From positions 1-64,000 of the forward strand of contig CAVEQS010000007.1 of assembly GCA_963618015.1 (NCBI GenBank): DNA of 64,000 nucleotides, read 5' to 3'. The DNA comes from Apopatocola sp963618015. Its GTDB lineage: Bacteria > Bacillota > Clostridia > Oscillospirales > Oscillospiraceae. Below, in pieces: positions 25,176 through 33,210 of this stretch. Made by a program: the position numbers and the translations under genes. Numbering within the stretch: position 1 is the stretch's first letter; each line of letters begins with the position of its first letter. The notes under the pieces are model-generated. The model was not told the DNA's origin. It worked only from the letters and a program-made list of their open reading frames with translations, and did no database searches.

Positions 25176-25215
25176 ATACCGGGTATCCGGCTTTGGCCGA
25201 ATACCCGGTATTTTT
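25176..25215. terminator. Bidirectional terminator after the DUF4097 gene and thiT
   Basis: ATACCGGGTATCCGGC (25176-25191) pairs with 25196-25211 with one mismatch and a TTTG loop, then five T; an A-run lies before it for the minus strand. Confidence 0.88.
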
Positions 25216-25223
25216 CAGTGATT

Positions 25224-25760
25224 TTACTTTTCCGGCTGCAGGAGCTTCGTTTTCTTCGCAAGGAAGTAAATGACGATCGCCGCGATGAGCCAGTTGAAGG
25301 CGGTGTAGATGAAGTTGTAGATGAAAGAGTAGACCCACACGTTCTTCATCGCCATGCCGAGGAACACGTCCGGCATGTATTCGCCCCAGACGATAACGCC
25401 GCTGAGCACGAAGGAGAGAAGCGCGCCGAGCGCGCCGATGACGGTGCCGAGCACCGGCTTTTTCGGCGTGAGACCGGCAAGACCGGTGAGCGCATAGGCC
25501 AGAGCGTAGTCGAGCAGGAGCGACTGCCAGCCGTAGGCGATGCCGCCGCCGATGATGGCCTTGAGAACGCCGAAAACGAGACCCGCGCCCATGCCCCAGA
25601 CCGGGCCGCGCCGCAGCGCGAACACCATCAGAGGAATGAAGAGCAGGTTCATCGATCCGCCCTGCGCGAACAGATCGAACTTGAAGAAGTTGAGCACGAC
25701 CGCCATGGCGACCATGATCGCTCCCTCGCAAAGTGTGCGGGTGGTCTGTTTGCTTTTCAT
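25224..25760 (-). CDS. thiT: Thiamine transporter substrate-binding subunit ThiT (ECF type)
   Basis: 178 residues from the ATG at 25760, preceded by GGAGGG. Six membrane segments; the ThiT features include F-K-F-D-L-F-A-Q-G-G-S-M-N and the region around G-L-V-F-G-V-L-K and W-G-E-Y, where the family binds thiamine. ThiT captures thiamine and docks to a shared energising module (EcfA-EcfA'-EcfT), not encoded in this window. The upstream TPP riboswitch with a terminator confirms the assignment: thiamine sufficiency should switch it off. Confidence 0.95.
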   Translation of the reverse strand: MKSKQTTRTLCEGAIMVAMAVVLNFFKFDLFAQGGSMNLLFIPLMVFALRRGPVWGMGAGLVFGVLKAIIGGGIAYGWQSLLLDYALAYALTGLAGLTPKKPVLGTVIGALGALLSFVLSGVIVWGEYMPDVFLGMAMKNVWVYSFIYNFIYTAFNWLIAAIVIYFLAKKTKLLQPEK

Positions 25761-25776
25761 AAGAAAGCCCTCCAAT

Positions 25777-25811
25777 AAAAAAATCAGCCACCCGATCCCG
25801 GACGTGGCTGA
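25777..25811 (-). terminator. Expression-platform terminator of the TPP riboswitch
   Basis: TCAGCCAC and GTGGCTGA (25784-25791 with 25804-25811) form an 8-bp stem followed on the minus strand by seven T, between aptamer and thiT. Confidence 0.85.
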
Positions 25812-25830
25812 AGAACAAATACCGTATGGG

Positions 25831-25921
25831 TACTCCCTCCGCCGGCATTACCCGGATCAGGTTAAAGGGTACCGGCGCTTCCATTCGCACCGTCTCAGCC
25901 GGGAAAACCCAGCACCCCTGT
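25831..25921 (-). ncRNA. TPP riboswitch (THI element) of thiT
   Basis: Read on the minus strand the aptamer begins with GGGGTGCTGGG, contains the invariant CTGAGA at about 25892-25897, then ACCCTTTAACCTGATC and GGGTAATGCCGGCGGAGGGA. These are the conserved thiamine-pyrophosphate-binding segments. The order promoter - aptamer - terminator - thiT indicates transcription attenuation when TPP is bound. Confidence 0.97.
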
Positions 25922-25932
25922 TCTGTAAACAC

Positions 25933-25961
25933 ATCATACCGCACGAAAAAAGGAATTGCAA
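25933..25961 (-). promoter_or_regulatory. Promoter of the riboswitch-thiT transcript
   Basis: On the minus strand TTGCAA (25956-25961), 17 bases, TATGAT (25933-25938); the transcript would start close to the aptamer. Confidence 0.65.
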
Positions 25962-25990
25962 GCGCAACTTTGACGAATTGCACCGGAGAC

Positions 25991-26019
25991 TTGACCGCGC
26001 TTTATGCAAAAGGTATAAT
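25991..26019 (+). promoter_or_regulatory. Promoter of the ABC-permease fusion gene
   Basis: TTGACC (25991-25996), a 17-base spacer, and a perfect TATAAT (26014-26019). Confidence 0.75.
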
Positions 26020-26033
26020 ATTTATATTGTAAA

Positions 26034-26083
26034 CTCCTTCAGTCAGCGGCGCTGCCGCTGCCAGCTCCCTCAAAGAGGGAGCC
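26034..26083. repeat. Double-hairpin intergenic element
   Basis: Two adjacent hairpins, CAGCGGC-GCT-GCCGCTG (26044-26060) and GCTCCCTC-AAA-GAGGGAGC (26064-26082), after CTCCTTCAGT. I recall similar short elements between genes in gut Clostridia, so it may be a dispersed repeat. It is the only copy seen here, within the 5' leader of the following gene. Confidence 0.5.
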
Positions 26084-26108
26084 TTAATAGGAAAGGATGG
26101 GCCTTTCT

Positions 26109-28436
26109 ATGATCCAACTGAAAAATGCTGCGCTCGCGTCCTCCGCCGGGAAAAAGAGCGTGCATGCGCTGCGCTGTTTGAATCTCACGCTGCCGGAGTC
26201 CGGCCTCGTGGTGCTCACCGGTGCGTCCGGCAGCGGGAAAACGGCGCTGCTGCATCTGCTCGCCATGCGGGAGACGCCGTCCCGCGGTGAAATGCTTGTC
26301 GGCGGCGAGAATACGGCGCGCTGGAGCGAGTCCCGGCGCGCTGCCTGGCGGCGCGAATGCGCTGTCGCGGACGAGACGCTTCTCTTTGAAGATCTCACGC
26401 TCTCGGAAAATGCGGAGCGCGCCGCGCTGCTCGCGGGCTTTTCCCGCCGGGACGCACGGGAGAATGCACACGAAGCCCTCGCTCTGCTTGGGCTTGAGGG
26501 TGCGGCAGATGTATACCCGAACCGCCTCTCCGGAGAGGAGCGGAAGCTCGGCGCGCTCGCGTGCGCGCTCGCACGCAAAAGCCGTGTTCTTTTTCTGAAC
26601 GAGCCCACAGACGGTCTCGGCGCGGAGAGTGCGGAAACTGTCCTCTCACTCCTGAACGAGGCGGGGGAGGAGCGGCTCGTTATCGTTGCGGCCAGAAGCA
26701 CCGAAGCGTTCGGCGAGAGTGCGCGCGTCATAACGCTCCAGGAAGGGCAGATCGCCTCCGATACGGACGAGGACGCCGCCGAGACCGGCACGCCGATCCC
26801 GCCCGTTGCCGGCGCGGGCGGCGGCGTCCGGCTGCGCATGGCGCTTGCCAATCTGAAAAAGAAAAAGAGCCGCGCTCTGCCGCGACTGCTCGCGCCAATG
26901 TTCGCGGTGCTGCTCTGCCTCCTTTTGTTCGCCGCCTTTTCCGGCGGAGAACAGAGCGCGAAGAACGCCGAGACGGCGGTGCTCTCCGCCTACCCGGTGA
27001 CGCTCGGCCGCGAGAGCGTCCCCTCCGGCGACCTCGGCGCGCTCGGCGACTGGCTCGACGGCCACACGGATGAGAAAACAATCTCTGTGCAGCGCCGCTA
27101 TGCCATCACGCCGCAGATTTTCAGCGGCGACACGTCCGCCGCCGGGACGGAAGCGCTCAACAGTGAGGAAAACGGTACGCTCTGGACGCAGCTCCCCGAA
27201 GGGGAAGAGCTGCGGCAGATGCGCTATACGCTCGTCTCGGGCCGCTGGCCGGAGCGGTACGACGAGGCGGCGGTGCTGCTTGACGCGCGCGGCAAGGTGG
27301 ACGAGAGCTGCCTCCGCTCGCTCGGCCTTGACCCGGAAGCGAACGCCAACATCAGTTATACGGAGCTTCTGCGTCTATCCTTCCGTGTGCTGCTGCCGAC
27401 GGACGAGTACGTCCAAAATGTTGACGGCACCTGGGGCTACATGGGGGGAGATGCGGCGTATCTCACCGCGAAGATCGCCTCGTCGCAGCGGCTCAATATT
27501 GTCGGCGTGCTGCGCCCCGCGGGGGAGACGCCCGGTGAGAGTCTGACCGGCGGCGCGGCCTACCTGCCGGAGCTCATGACGTGGACGGTGGAGACCGTGC
27601 TCGGCAGCGATATCGTAAAAGCGCAGACGGCCTCGCCCGATACGGACGTTCTGACCGGCCTGCCATTTGACAGCGAAGGCGTCTATACGCAGGACGAAGC
27701 CGGACAGCGCGCCGCGCTGCGCGGCTATGCCGTCGGCCAGACCCCGGCACAGCAGGCGGCTATGGTATCCGAGTTCACCGGTACGGCCGTGGAGACCGAG
27801 CGGGCGCAGGACGCCCTTTTGCAGACGATCGCCTCTCTCTCCGGCGAAGCGCTGGAAAACGCTTTTGCCCGGTATATTGCTTCCGGCGTATCCTCCGGCT
27901 CGCTCGAGGGAAATCTCCGCGCGTTCGGCGCGGAAGCGGCGCAGACCGTAACGCAGCTGCGGCTCTATGCGGAGAGCTTCTCTGCACGCGAAACGCTCGG
28001 CGCGGTGCTGCGCGGCTATGCCGAAACGGTGACCTATTCGGACGCGGCCTCCGGCCTTGTGCAGCCGGGGCTTGCGCTGCTCGAAAGCTCGTCGAAAGCA
28101 GACCGGCTTGGAACTGTCCTCGCGGCGGTCCTCGCCGCAGCATTTATCGTGCTTGTCTCGGCGCTGGCTGCCGCATCGCGCGGCGGCGAGCTTCGCCTGC
28201 TCCGCGCGCTGGGACTTTCGTCGGCGCCGGGCGTGATCGGCGCGGAGAGCTTCCTGCTCGGCCTTTTCGGCGGTGTGCTCGGCGCGGGTATCGCGTGGGC
28301 GCTCTGTTTTGTGCTCGGTTCGATCGGCGGAGCGGCGCTATTCCTCCCGTGGCAGACGGCAGCGGCTGCCGCGCTTGCCGCGGCACTCCTTTCGTGGATA
28401 TCCGGACGGCTCGGTGCCTCCGGCGCGCTGAAGTAA
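26109..28436 (+). CDS. Fused ABC ATPase-permease with degenerate nucleotide site
   Basis: About 775 residues; the ATG at 26109 lies 12 bases after GGAAAGG, and an in-frame ATG at 26097 sits too close to it. Residues 1-215 are an ABC ATPase domain: Walker A G-A-S-G-S-G-K-T (38-45) is intact and the signature is L-S-G-E-E (140-144). However Walker B reads L-F-L-N-E-P-T (Asp to Asn), the Q-loop Gln is replaced, the D-loop is D-G-L-G, and the switch His is replaced (A-A-R-S-T). A MacB/FtsX-type permease follows: a membrane segment near 258-276, a large outer domain of about 400 residues and three C-terminal membrane segments. It may work as a mechanotransmission device with weak ATPase activity. 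Substrate unknown. Confidence 0.78.
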   Translation: MIQLKNAALASSAGKKSVHALRCLNLTLPESGLVVLTGASGSGKTALLHLLAMRETPSRGEMLVGGENTARWSESRRAAWRRECAVADETLLFEDLTLSENAERAALLAGFSRRDARENAHEALALLGLEGAADVYPNRLSGEERKLGALACALARKSRVLFLNEPTDGLGAESAETVLSLLNEAGEERLVIVAARSTEAFGESARVITLQEGQIASDTDEDAAETGTPIPPVAGAGGGVRLRMALANLKKKKSRALPRLLAPMFAVLLCLLLFAAFSGGEQSAKNAETAVLSAYPVTLGRESVPSGDLGALGDWLDGHTDEKTISVQRRYAITPQIFSGDTSAAGTEALNSEENGTLWTQLPEGEELRQMRYTLVSGRWPERYDEAAVLLDARGKVDESCLRSLGLDPEANANISYTELLRLSFRVLLPTDEYVQNVDGTWGYMGGDAAYLTAKIASSQRLNIVGVLRPAGETPGESLTGGAAYLPELMTWTVETVLGSDIVKAQTASPDTDVLTGLPFDSEGVYTQDEAGQRAALRGYAVGQTPAQQAAMVSEFTGTAVETERAQDALLQTIASLSGEALENAFARYIASGVSSGSLEGNLRAFGAEAAQTVTQLRLYAESFSARETLGAVLRGYAETVTYSDAASGLVQPGLALLESSSKADRLGTVLAAVLAAAFIVLVSALAAASRGGELRLLRALGLSSAPGVIGAESFLLGLFGGVLGAGIAWALCFVLGSIGGAALFLPWQTAAAAALAAALLSWISGRLGASGALK

Positions 28437-28446
28437 ATTAAAAAAA

Positions 28447-28484
28447 TTCCGTATGCTTCATCGAAAGGCATACGGAAATTTTTT
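28447..28484. terminator. Bidirectional terminator between convergent genes
   Basis: TTCCGTATGC (28447-28456) pairs with GCATACGGAA (28468-28477), 11-base loop, with flanking A- and T-runs. Confidence 0.85.
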
Positions 28485-29352
28485 ATTCTTCGTTTGGTTT
28501 CGGCTCGGATTCAACCTCCGGCTCGGTTTCCCCGCGGCGGCGGAATTTCGGCAGCGCGCGGTTCAGGCATGCGCTCAAAAGCAGAATGTACTGGCAGTAA
28601 TAAAGCCAGAGCATCACGACGACGACTGTTACAAGACTGCCGTACGTACCGTAGCTCCCCGTGACGGAGACCCATGTGGAGAACGCCCACGAGAAGATCG
28701 TCCATCCGGCGGCGGCGGTCAGCGCGCCGGGGAGAACTTCCCCAAAGCGCGGACGCAGCCCGGTGCTCCAGCGGAAGATGGCGGCAAAGAAAATCGTCAG
28801 CACCGCGATGACGACCACAAAGCGGAAGTGGAGCAGAAATGTGAAGAACGACTGCGAACCGGGAAAATACTTCTCCACGAGCGCCTTGATCTGCTGGCCG
28901 AAGCCGCCGAGCACGATCGAGAGGATCATCATGAGCAGCATGCCGAGCGTATAGATGATGCCGCGGGCGCGGCGCATCAGAAATCCGGCGCGGCGCGGCT
29001 GCTCGTAGATATCCTCCAGCCCGCGGATGAGCGAAGCAAAGCCCATGGCCGACGACCATACCGTCGCCACGATGGATACGCTGAGCACGCCGATGCCGCT
29101 GCTGTAAACGTCCGCGATAATGACGTGGATGAGCTGGTTCATCGAGTCCGGAAGCACAGGCGCGACCGTTGTGAGCAGCTGCTCCTCGGTGATGGACGTA
29201 TAAGGCAGAACCGACACGCACAAAATGACGATGGGCACGATCGAAAGGAAAAACCAGAACGCGGTCGCCGCGGCGATCGTGGCGATCTGCCGCCGGCCCA
29301 TGTAGTCCGAGATGTGCTGAAAATTCTTAACGAGTTTACGAATCTTTTCCAT
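28483..29352 (-). CDS. YihY/BrkB family inner-membrane protein
   Basis: 289 residues with six membrane segments and the family start F-W-F-F-L-S-I-V-P. The YihY/virulence factor BrkB family was once named ribonuclease BN by mistake; its function is not settled, and transport or membrane integrity roles are discussed. The last 25 residues are charged and acidic. The promoter sits so close that the mRNA would start at or next to the ATG, i.e. may be leaderless. Confidence 0.9.
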   Translation of the reverse strand: MEKIRKLVKNFQHISDYMGRRQIATIAAATAFWFFLSIVPIVILCVSVLPYTSITEEQLLTTVAPVLPDSMNQLIHVIIADVYSSGIGVLSVSIVATVWSSAMGFASLIRGLEDIYEQPRRAGFLMRRARGIIYTLGMLLMMILSIVLGGFGQQIKALVEKYFPGSQSFFTFLLHFRFVVVIAVLTIFFAAIFRWSTGLRPRFGEVLPGALTAAAGWTIFSWAFSTWVSVTGSYGTYGSLVTVVVVMLWLYYCQYILLLSACLNRALPKFRRRGETEPEVESEPKPNEE

Positions 29353-29359
29353 AGGGCGG

Positions 29360-29388
29360 ATTATATCCTATTTTTTTCCGCGTAGCAA
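29360..29388 (-). promoter_or_regulatory. Promoter of the YihY gene
   Basis: On the minus strand TTGCTA (29383-29388), 17 bases, perfect TATAAT (29360-29365). Only seven bases separate the -10 from the ATG at 29352. Confidence 0.7.
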
Positions 29389-29406
29389 GCGGAAAATGGC
29401 GCGGTA

Positions 29407-29435
29407 TTTACTTTCGGCACCGAATCGTGTAGTAT
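29407..29435 (+). promoter_or_regulatory. Promoter of the M3-like peptidase gene
   Basis: TTTACT (29407-29412), 17 bases, TAGTAT (29430-29435). The first in-frame start (GTG 29444) is eight bases beyond the -10. Confidence 0.5.
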
Positions 29436-29443
29436 GAAACCGG

Positions 29444-31171
29444 GTGATGCAGATGAAAATGAAAAAAATAACGGCGCTGCTCCTTGCGGCGGCGCTGCTT
29501 TCCACGATCCTTTGCGGCTGCGGCGCAGGCGATACCGGCGTCAGTGAAGCGATCCGGGGCAGCGGCAGCGTAAGCGAAGCGCTCTCCTCTGCGCTCAGCA
29601 CGGCGAGAGCTGCGGAGCCGGTCATGTCCGCCGACGGCATCCACGCCGATGTGGACTATGCCGATATGACATGGTATGTCTACGATACCGCGGAGTTCTT
29701 TGATAAAGCCGCGCGTCTCGGCAAAACCGCGGACGACGCGGAGGTCGTTGAGCTCTACGACTGGCTGATGGCGGAGTATACGAGGGCATATACGCTCGAT
29801 AGTCTCGCCTATATCGACTTTTATGCCCATCCGGGCGACGAGTCGATCAGCGACGCCTGCCAGCAGCTGGATGTTGCTCTCAATGATCTGATCGACGCGC
29901 TCTGTGCGGCGCTCTCCGACGCGCTGGACGGCCCGGCGGGTCGTGCGCTTGAGAAATACATCGGCTCGGACAAGGCAGAGGCGCTGCGCGGCTACGATGA
30001 GCAGACCGACCGTGAGCGCGAGATCGCCGAGCGCCTTTCGGAGCTGAAGCTGCAATACAATGCGCTCATCATGGAAGACCTCGGCTTCGGCGAGGAGACC
30101 GAGCAGATCGGCGCGCTCTACCGCGAGCTGGTGGATCTTCATAACGAGGAGGCACAGCTTGCCGGCTACGACGGCTACGCCGATTATGCTTACGAGATAA
30201 ACTATGGCCGCGACTTTACGCCCGCGGACGCCGCGGCGCTCTGCGAGGCGGTGAAGCCGTATGCGAAGGAGTATTTCACCTCGCTCTACACCCACGAGGC
30301 GACGTATACCGATTTTTCCGTGAACACCGCCCTCTCCGCGCAGGAGCTTGTCGGGCTTATCACGAAGTTCATGCCGCGCGTTTCCGACGGCGCGGCGGAT
30401 GCCGCGGCGTATATGGAAAAGCACGGGCTCTACTTCATGGACAGCGCCGACCGCGTCAGCGACCTGGGCTTTACCACGACGTTCGATCAATATAATGCGC
30501 CGTTTATCTATCTCGCGCTCTACGGGAACGAGTACGACATCCAGAGTATGTTCCATGAGTTCGGCCATTATTACGACGCCTATGTGAACCCCATCCCCGA
30601 TGCTCTGCTGAGCGTCGGCTCAATGGATATATTCGAGATCCATTCCACCGGCATGGAGGCGCTTTCTACCGACTGGTACGGTGAAATCTACGGCGAGGAA
30701 GCCGATCTCGCCCGCATCAAGTTTCTGGATAACGCACTCTATACCATCTTTACGGGCTGCCTGTTCGACGAATTTCAGCGTGTGGTCTACGCCGATCCGT
30801 CTCTGACGCCGGAGCAGATCAACCAGACGTTCACGGCCATTGCGCGCTCCTACGGCCTGCGCGCCTACAGCCGGGACTTTTCGCACTACTGGATGCAGGT
30901 CAACCACAACTTTGAATCGCCCTTCTACTATATAAGCTACGCCGTGAGCATGCTCGCCTCGCTGCAGATTTACGAAATGGCAGAGAACAACTGGGCGGAG
31001 GCGGCGGACTTTTATAATAAGCTCGTCTCGCTTGGAGCTTTCGACTATACCTACTGCGAGCTGCTGGAGGAAGTCGGCCTCGAATGCTTCACCGACGGCC
31101 TGCCCGCGTGCGTTCCGCAGGCGGTGCAGGACATGGAAGCGCTCTGTCTCGCCTGGGACGAGGCGGCCTGA
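29444..31171 (+). CDS. M3-family (oligoendopeptidase-like) lipoprotein metallopeptidase
   Basis: About 575 residues with alternative starts GTG 29444, ATG 29447 and ATG 29453. A lipoprotein signal peptide ends in L-C-G-C. The zinc motif H-E-F-G-H is at 30554-30568, and the third ligand Glu lies in F-E-I-H-S-T-G-M-E, as in family M3 and PepF-type enzymes. M3 enzymes are usually cytoplasmic oligopeptidases; this one should be tethered outside the membrane. The substrate is unknown and may be short peptides for uptake. It is a single-gene unit and may have a near-leaderless mRNA. Confidence 0.88.
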   Translation: MMQMKMKKITALLLAAALLSTILCGCGAGDTGVSEAIRGSGSVSEALSSALSTARAAEPVMSADGIHADVDYADMTWYVYDTAEFFDKAARLGKTADDAEVVELYDWLMAEYTRAYTLDSLAYIDFYAHPGDESISDACQQLDVALNDLIDALCAALSDALDGPAGRALEKYIGSDKAEALRGYDEQTDREREIAERLSELKLQYNALIMEDLGFGEETEQIGALYRELVDLHNEEAQLAGYDGYADYAYEINYGRDFTPADAAALCEAVKPYAKEYFTSLYTHEATYTDFSVNTALSAQELVGLITKFMPRVSDGAADAAAYMEKHGLYFMDSADRVSDLGFTTTFDQYNAPFIYLALYGNEYDIQSMFHEFGHYYDAYVNPIPDALLSVGSMDIFEIHSTGMEALSTDWYGEIYGEEADLARIKFLDNALYTIFTGCLFDEFQRVVYADPSLTPEQINQTFTAIARSYGLRAYSRDFSHYWMQVNHNFESPFYYISYAVSMLASLQIYEMAENNWAEAADFYNKLVSLGAFDYTYCELLEEVGLECFTDGLPACVPQAVQDMEALCLAWDEAA

Positions 31172-31174
31172 GCG

Positions 31175-31224
31175 TGTCAAAAGCCGTGTGCCAACGGCGC
31201 AAACTCTGTGAGACTTTTTTGACA
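31175..31224. repeat. Palindromic element after the peptidase gene
   Basis: TGTCAAAA (31175-31182) and TTTTGACA (31217-31224) bound a 50-base unit that also holds an inner hairpin GCCGT/ACGGC (31183-31198). It begins four bases after the stop. It may be one copy of a dispersed palindromic repeat; no second copy was seen in the window. Confidence 0.4.
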
Positions 31225-31229
31225 GTTTG

Positions 31230-31268
31230 AAAAACGGCTCTCCGCCATATGGACGGAGAGCCGTTTTT
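31230..31268. terminator. Bidirectional terminator between convergent genes
   Basis: A perfect 15-bp stem (31230-31244 with 31254-31268, loop CCATATGGA) with A- and T-runs on both sides. Confidence 0.92.
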
Positions 31269-31277
31269 GTGGTTTAA

Positions 31278-32060
31278 TTAGATATATCCGCGCACGAGCG
31301 ACACGCTCAGTGTGAAGAATTCGCGCATGGCGTAGTGAATAAAGCCGAACACGGTCGAGCGTGCCGGAACGCCGTAAAAGGTAAATCCGCCGTTTTTCCG
31401 CGCCAGACACAGTGCGCGGAACACATGAAAGTCGTTCGTGACGATGCCGACGCTCTCTATGTCCTGCCTCTGCGCGTGCAGCATGGGGAGACTATAGCGC
31501 ATGTTCTCCTCCGTGCTTGTGGAGCGATCCTCCAGAAGAATGTGCTCGGGGTCAATGCCGTCCGCAACGAGATAGTCACGGATGCACTCCGCCTCGCTCA
31601 TCGGCTCATCCTCGCCCTGCCCGCCGGAGGCGATGCATATCGTATCCGGGTTTTCCTCAAGATAGACGCGCGCGGCGTTGATGCGCTGCCGCAGCGATCC
31701 GCTTGCACCGTTTTCGTCGACCCGTGCGCCGAGGACGATGATGGCGTCCAGCCCCTCCGGGGGCTTCTGGAACGCGCCGGAAAATACAAGACACTCTACG
31801 GCGAGAAATACGGCGATGGCGGCGATCACAACGATATTCACCGCCCGGAGCCACGGCCGGGGGATCGGCGCGCTCTTTCCATGCTTCCACGCCCATTTCC
31901 AGAGAAAGAAGCGGCCAAAGCACACGGCCGAGAGCATCAGCCAGAGATAGAGCAGCGACTGCCCGAACCGCACGGTGATGCCCTGGCCGAGATAGTATAT
32001 AAGCGTCAGTATCCCGGCGTACAGAAACAGCCGGTTGATGCGTTGTTCTTTTTTTGTCAT
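31278..32060 (-). CDS. YdcF/SanA/ElyC family (DUF218) membrane protein
   Basis: 260 residues. Three membrane segments in the first 90 residues precede the DUF218 domain, which shows A-I-I-V-L-G-A-R-V, R-I-N-A-A-R-V-Y, A-S-G-G-Q-G and E-D-R-S-T-S-T-E-E-N. Family members such as ElyC and SanA influence envelope and undecaprenyl-carrier processes, but the reaction is not defined. It ends a minus-strand single-gene unit and shares the terminator with the peptidase gene. Confidence 0.9.
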   Translation of the reverse strand: MTKKEQRINRLFLYAGILTLIYYLGQGITVRFGQSLLYLWLMLSAVCFGRFFLWKWAWKHGKSAPIPRPWLRAVNIVVIAAIAVFLAVECLVFSGAFQKPPEGLDAIIVLGARVDENGASGSLRQRINAARVYLEENPDTICIASGGQGEDEPMSEAECIRDYLVADGIDPEHILLEDRSTSTEENMRYSLPMLHAQRQDIESVGIVTNDFHVFRALCLARKNGGFTFYGVPARSTVFGFIHYAMREFFTLSVSLVRGYI

Positions 32061-32146
32061 AGCGTACCTCCGGAAGGATTTCCCTGCCGAAAAGACGGGG
32101 AAAACTCATCGAAAGTTCATTATACATACATCGGGGAGAAAAACCA

Positions 32147-32980
32147 ATGGGAAACGGAAAATTTGAAGGATATCTGCTCGTCGCGGATTTTGACGATACA
32201 TTCTGCCCGGAGCACGGCGCTCCCGTGCCGGAGGAAAACCGGCGCGCGGCGCAGTATTTTATGGACGAGGGCGGCCTTTTCACGATTGCCACGGGGCGGG
32301 ATGTGCGCTCGTACTATTCCATCCGTGAAAAGTTCACCGTCAATGCGCCGCTGGTGCTCAGTAACGGCGCCGTGATTTTCGACGGTGAGTCCGGTGAGAG
32401 CTGGTATGAGAGCTTTCTTCCGTTTTCCTGCCGGAACGATCTTCTCACCGCGCGCGATGCCTTTCCCGGCACGGGCATGGAAGTCCACCGCGGCGCGGAC
32501 GTGCGCGTCTGCGGCCGGAACGCAACGCTCGAGGAGCACCTCTTGCGCATGGGCGTGCCAGTGTCGGAGGCAGACCCCGGGCACATCCTGTATCCGTGGA
32601 CAAAGGTGGTGCTCGTGGCGCCGGGCGATATCCGCGCCGAGAACGAAACGGCGCACGCACTCTGCGCGTGGATCGCCGGGCAGTTCCCCGGCCGGTATGA
32701 GGCCGTGCCCTCCGGCGCGCTCGTGGATGTGGTCGCCGCCGGAAGCGACAAGGGGAGCGGCGTGCAGCGTCTCGCGGATTTTCTGGATATTCATCCGGAA
32801 AACATTATCTGCGTCGGCGACGGCTGGAACGATATCCCGATGCTTCGCGCGGCAGGACGCGCTTTCGCGCCGGAAACGGCACTGCCGGAGGTTTTGGCGC
32901 TTGAGAATGTAACGAAACTCGGCGCGCCCGGCCGCTGCATCCGCGACGTGATAGACAGGCTCGAAGCGGATCAAAAATAA
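32147..32980 (+). CDS. HAD superfamily (Cof-like) phosphatase
   Basis: 277 residues. The nucleophile motif is D-F-D-D-T (Asp14, general acid Asp16; most Cof proteins read D-x-D-G-T), and motif IV is G-D-G-W-N-D. The large C2 cap between them marks subfamily IIB, which dephosphorylates small sugar phosphates or FMN-like substrates. GGGGAG lies nine bases before the ATG. It is separated from the aromatic operon by a new promoter, so no functional link is implied. Confidence 0.9.
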   Translation: MGNGKFEGYLLVADFDDTFCPEHGAPVPEENRRAAQYFMDEGGLFTIATGRDVRSYYSIREKFTVNAPLVLSNGAVIFDGESGESWYESFLPFSCRNDLLTARDAFPGTGMEVHRGADVRVCGRNATLEEHLLRMGVPVSEADPGHILYPWTKVVLVAPGDIRAENETAHALCAWIAGQFPGRYEAVPSGALVDVVAAGSDKGSGVQRLADFLDIHPENIICVGDGWNDIPMLRAAGRAFAPETALPEVLALENVTKLGAPGRCIRDVIDRLEADQK

Positions 32981-33011
32981 ATTTTTATACAAATTTTCAC
33001 TGAAATATTTG

Positions 33012-33040
33012 TTGACAATTCCAAAAGAAGAATTTATACT
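33012..33040 (+). promoter_or_regulatory. Promoter of the aromatic amino-acid operon
   Basis: A perfect TTGACA (33012-33017), 17 bases, TATACT (33035-33040). Transcription should start near 33047, about 30 bases before the leader ATG. Confidence 0.85.
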
Positions 33041-33076
33041 GAAACCAACTTCCGCAGATCGGAGCGAGATCGACAC

Positions 33077-33130
33077 ATGAACGCATCCATTCGTATGTTT
33101 CGATACTTTTTTACCCGTACTATTTCATAG
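33077..33130 (+). CDS. Phe/Tyr-containing leader peptide (17 residues)
   Basis: The reading frame is M-N-A-S-I-R-M-F-R-Y-F-F-T-R-T-I-S followed by TAG. Three Phe and one Tyr fall within five codons (33098-33112), where stalling would sense charged tRNA-Phe and tRNA-Tyr. GGAG (33061-33064) lies 12 bases before the ATG. It sits between a consensus promoter and a terminator in front of the operon that makes these very amino acids, which is the layout of classical attenuation peptides such as pheL. Confidence 0.75.
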   Translation: MNASIRMFRYFFTRTIS

Positions 33131-33180
33131 TATGGTAATTTGTGATGCGGAAAATGACCTTGGAAGCGAAGGCTTTTTAG

Positions 33181-33210
33181 GCGGCACAGATTACACTGTG
33201 CCGCTTTTTT
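33181..33210 (+). terminator. Attenuator terminator before DAHP synthase
   Basis: GCGGCACAG (33181-33189) pairs with CTGTGCCGC (33196-33204), loop ATTACA, then six T. It is 20 bases before the DAHP synthase ATG. Confidence 0.93.

Larger units (their letters stand above)
33047..33210 (+). promoter_or_regulatory. Phe/Tyr attenuator leader of the aromatic operon
   Basis: Elements in order: a 5' segment 33051-33060; the leader peptide gene 33077-33130; a middle segment TTGTGATGCGGAA (33140-33152); and the terminator at 33181-33210. The middle segment can pair with the 5' arm of the terminator (33140-33148 with 33181-33189, one mismatch, two G-U) as antiterminator. It can alternatively pair with CGCATC (33082-33087) inside leader codons 2-4, or with the 5' segment. 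A ribosome stalled on the F-R-Y-F-F codons would cover 33082-33087 and free the antiterminator. The pairings are worked out by eye. Confidence 0.7.

Noticed and set aside
33047..33210. T-box riboswitch before the aromatic operon
   Set aside because: No T-box sequence (AGGGTGGNACCGCG-like) is present; the leader frame and the alternative pairings fit attenuation better.
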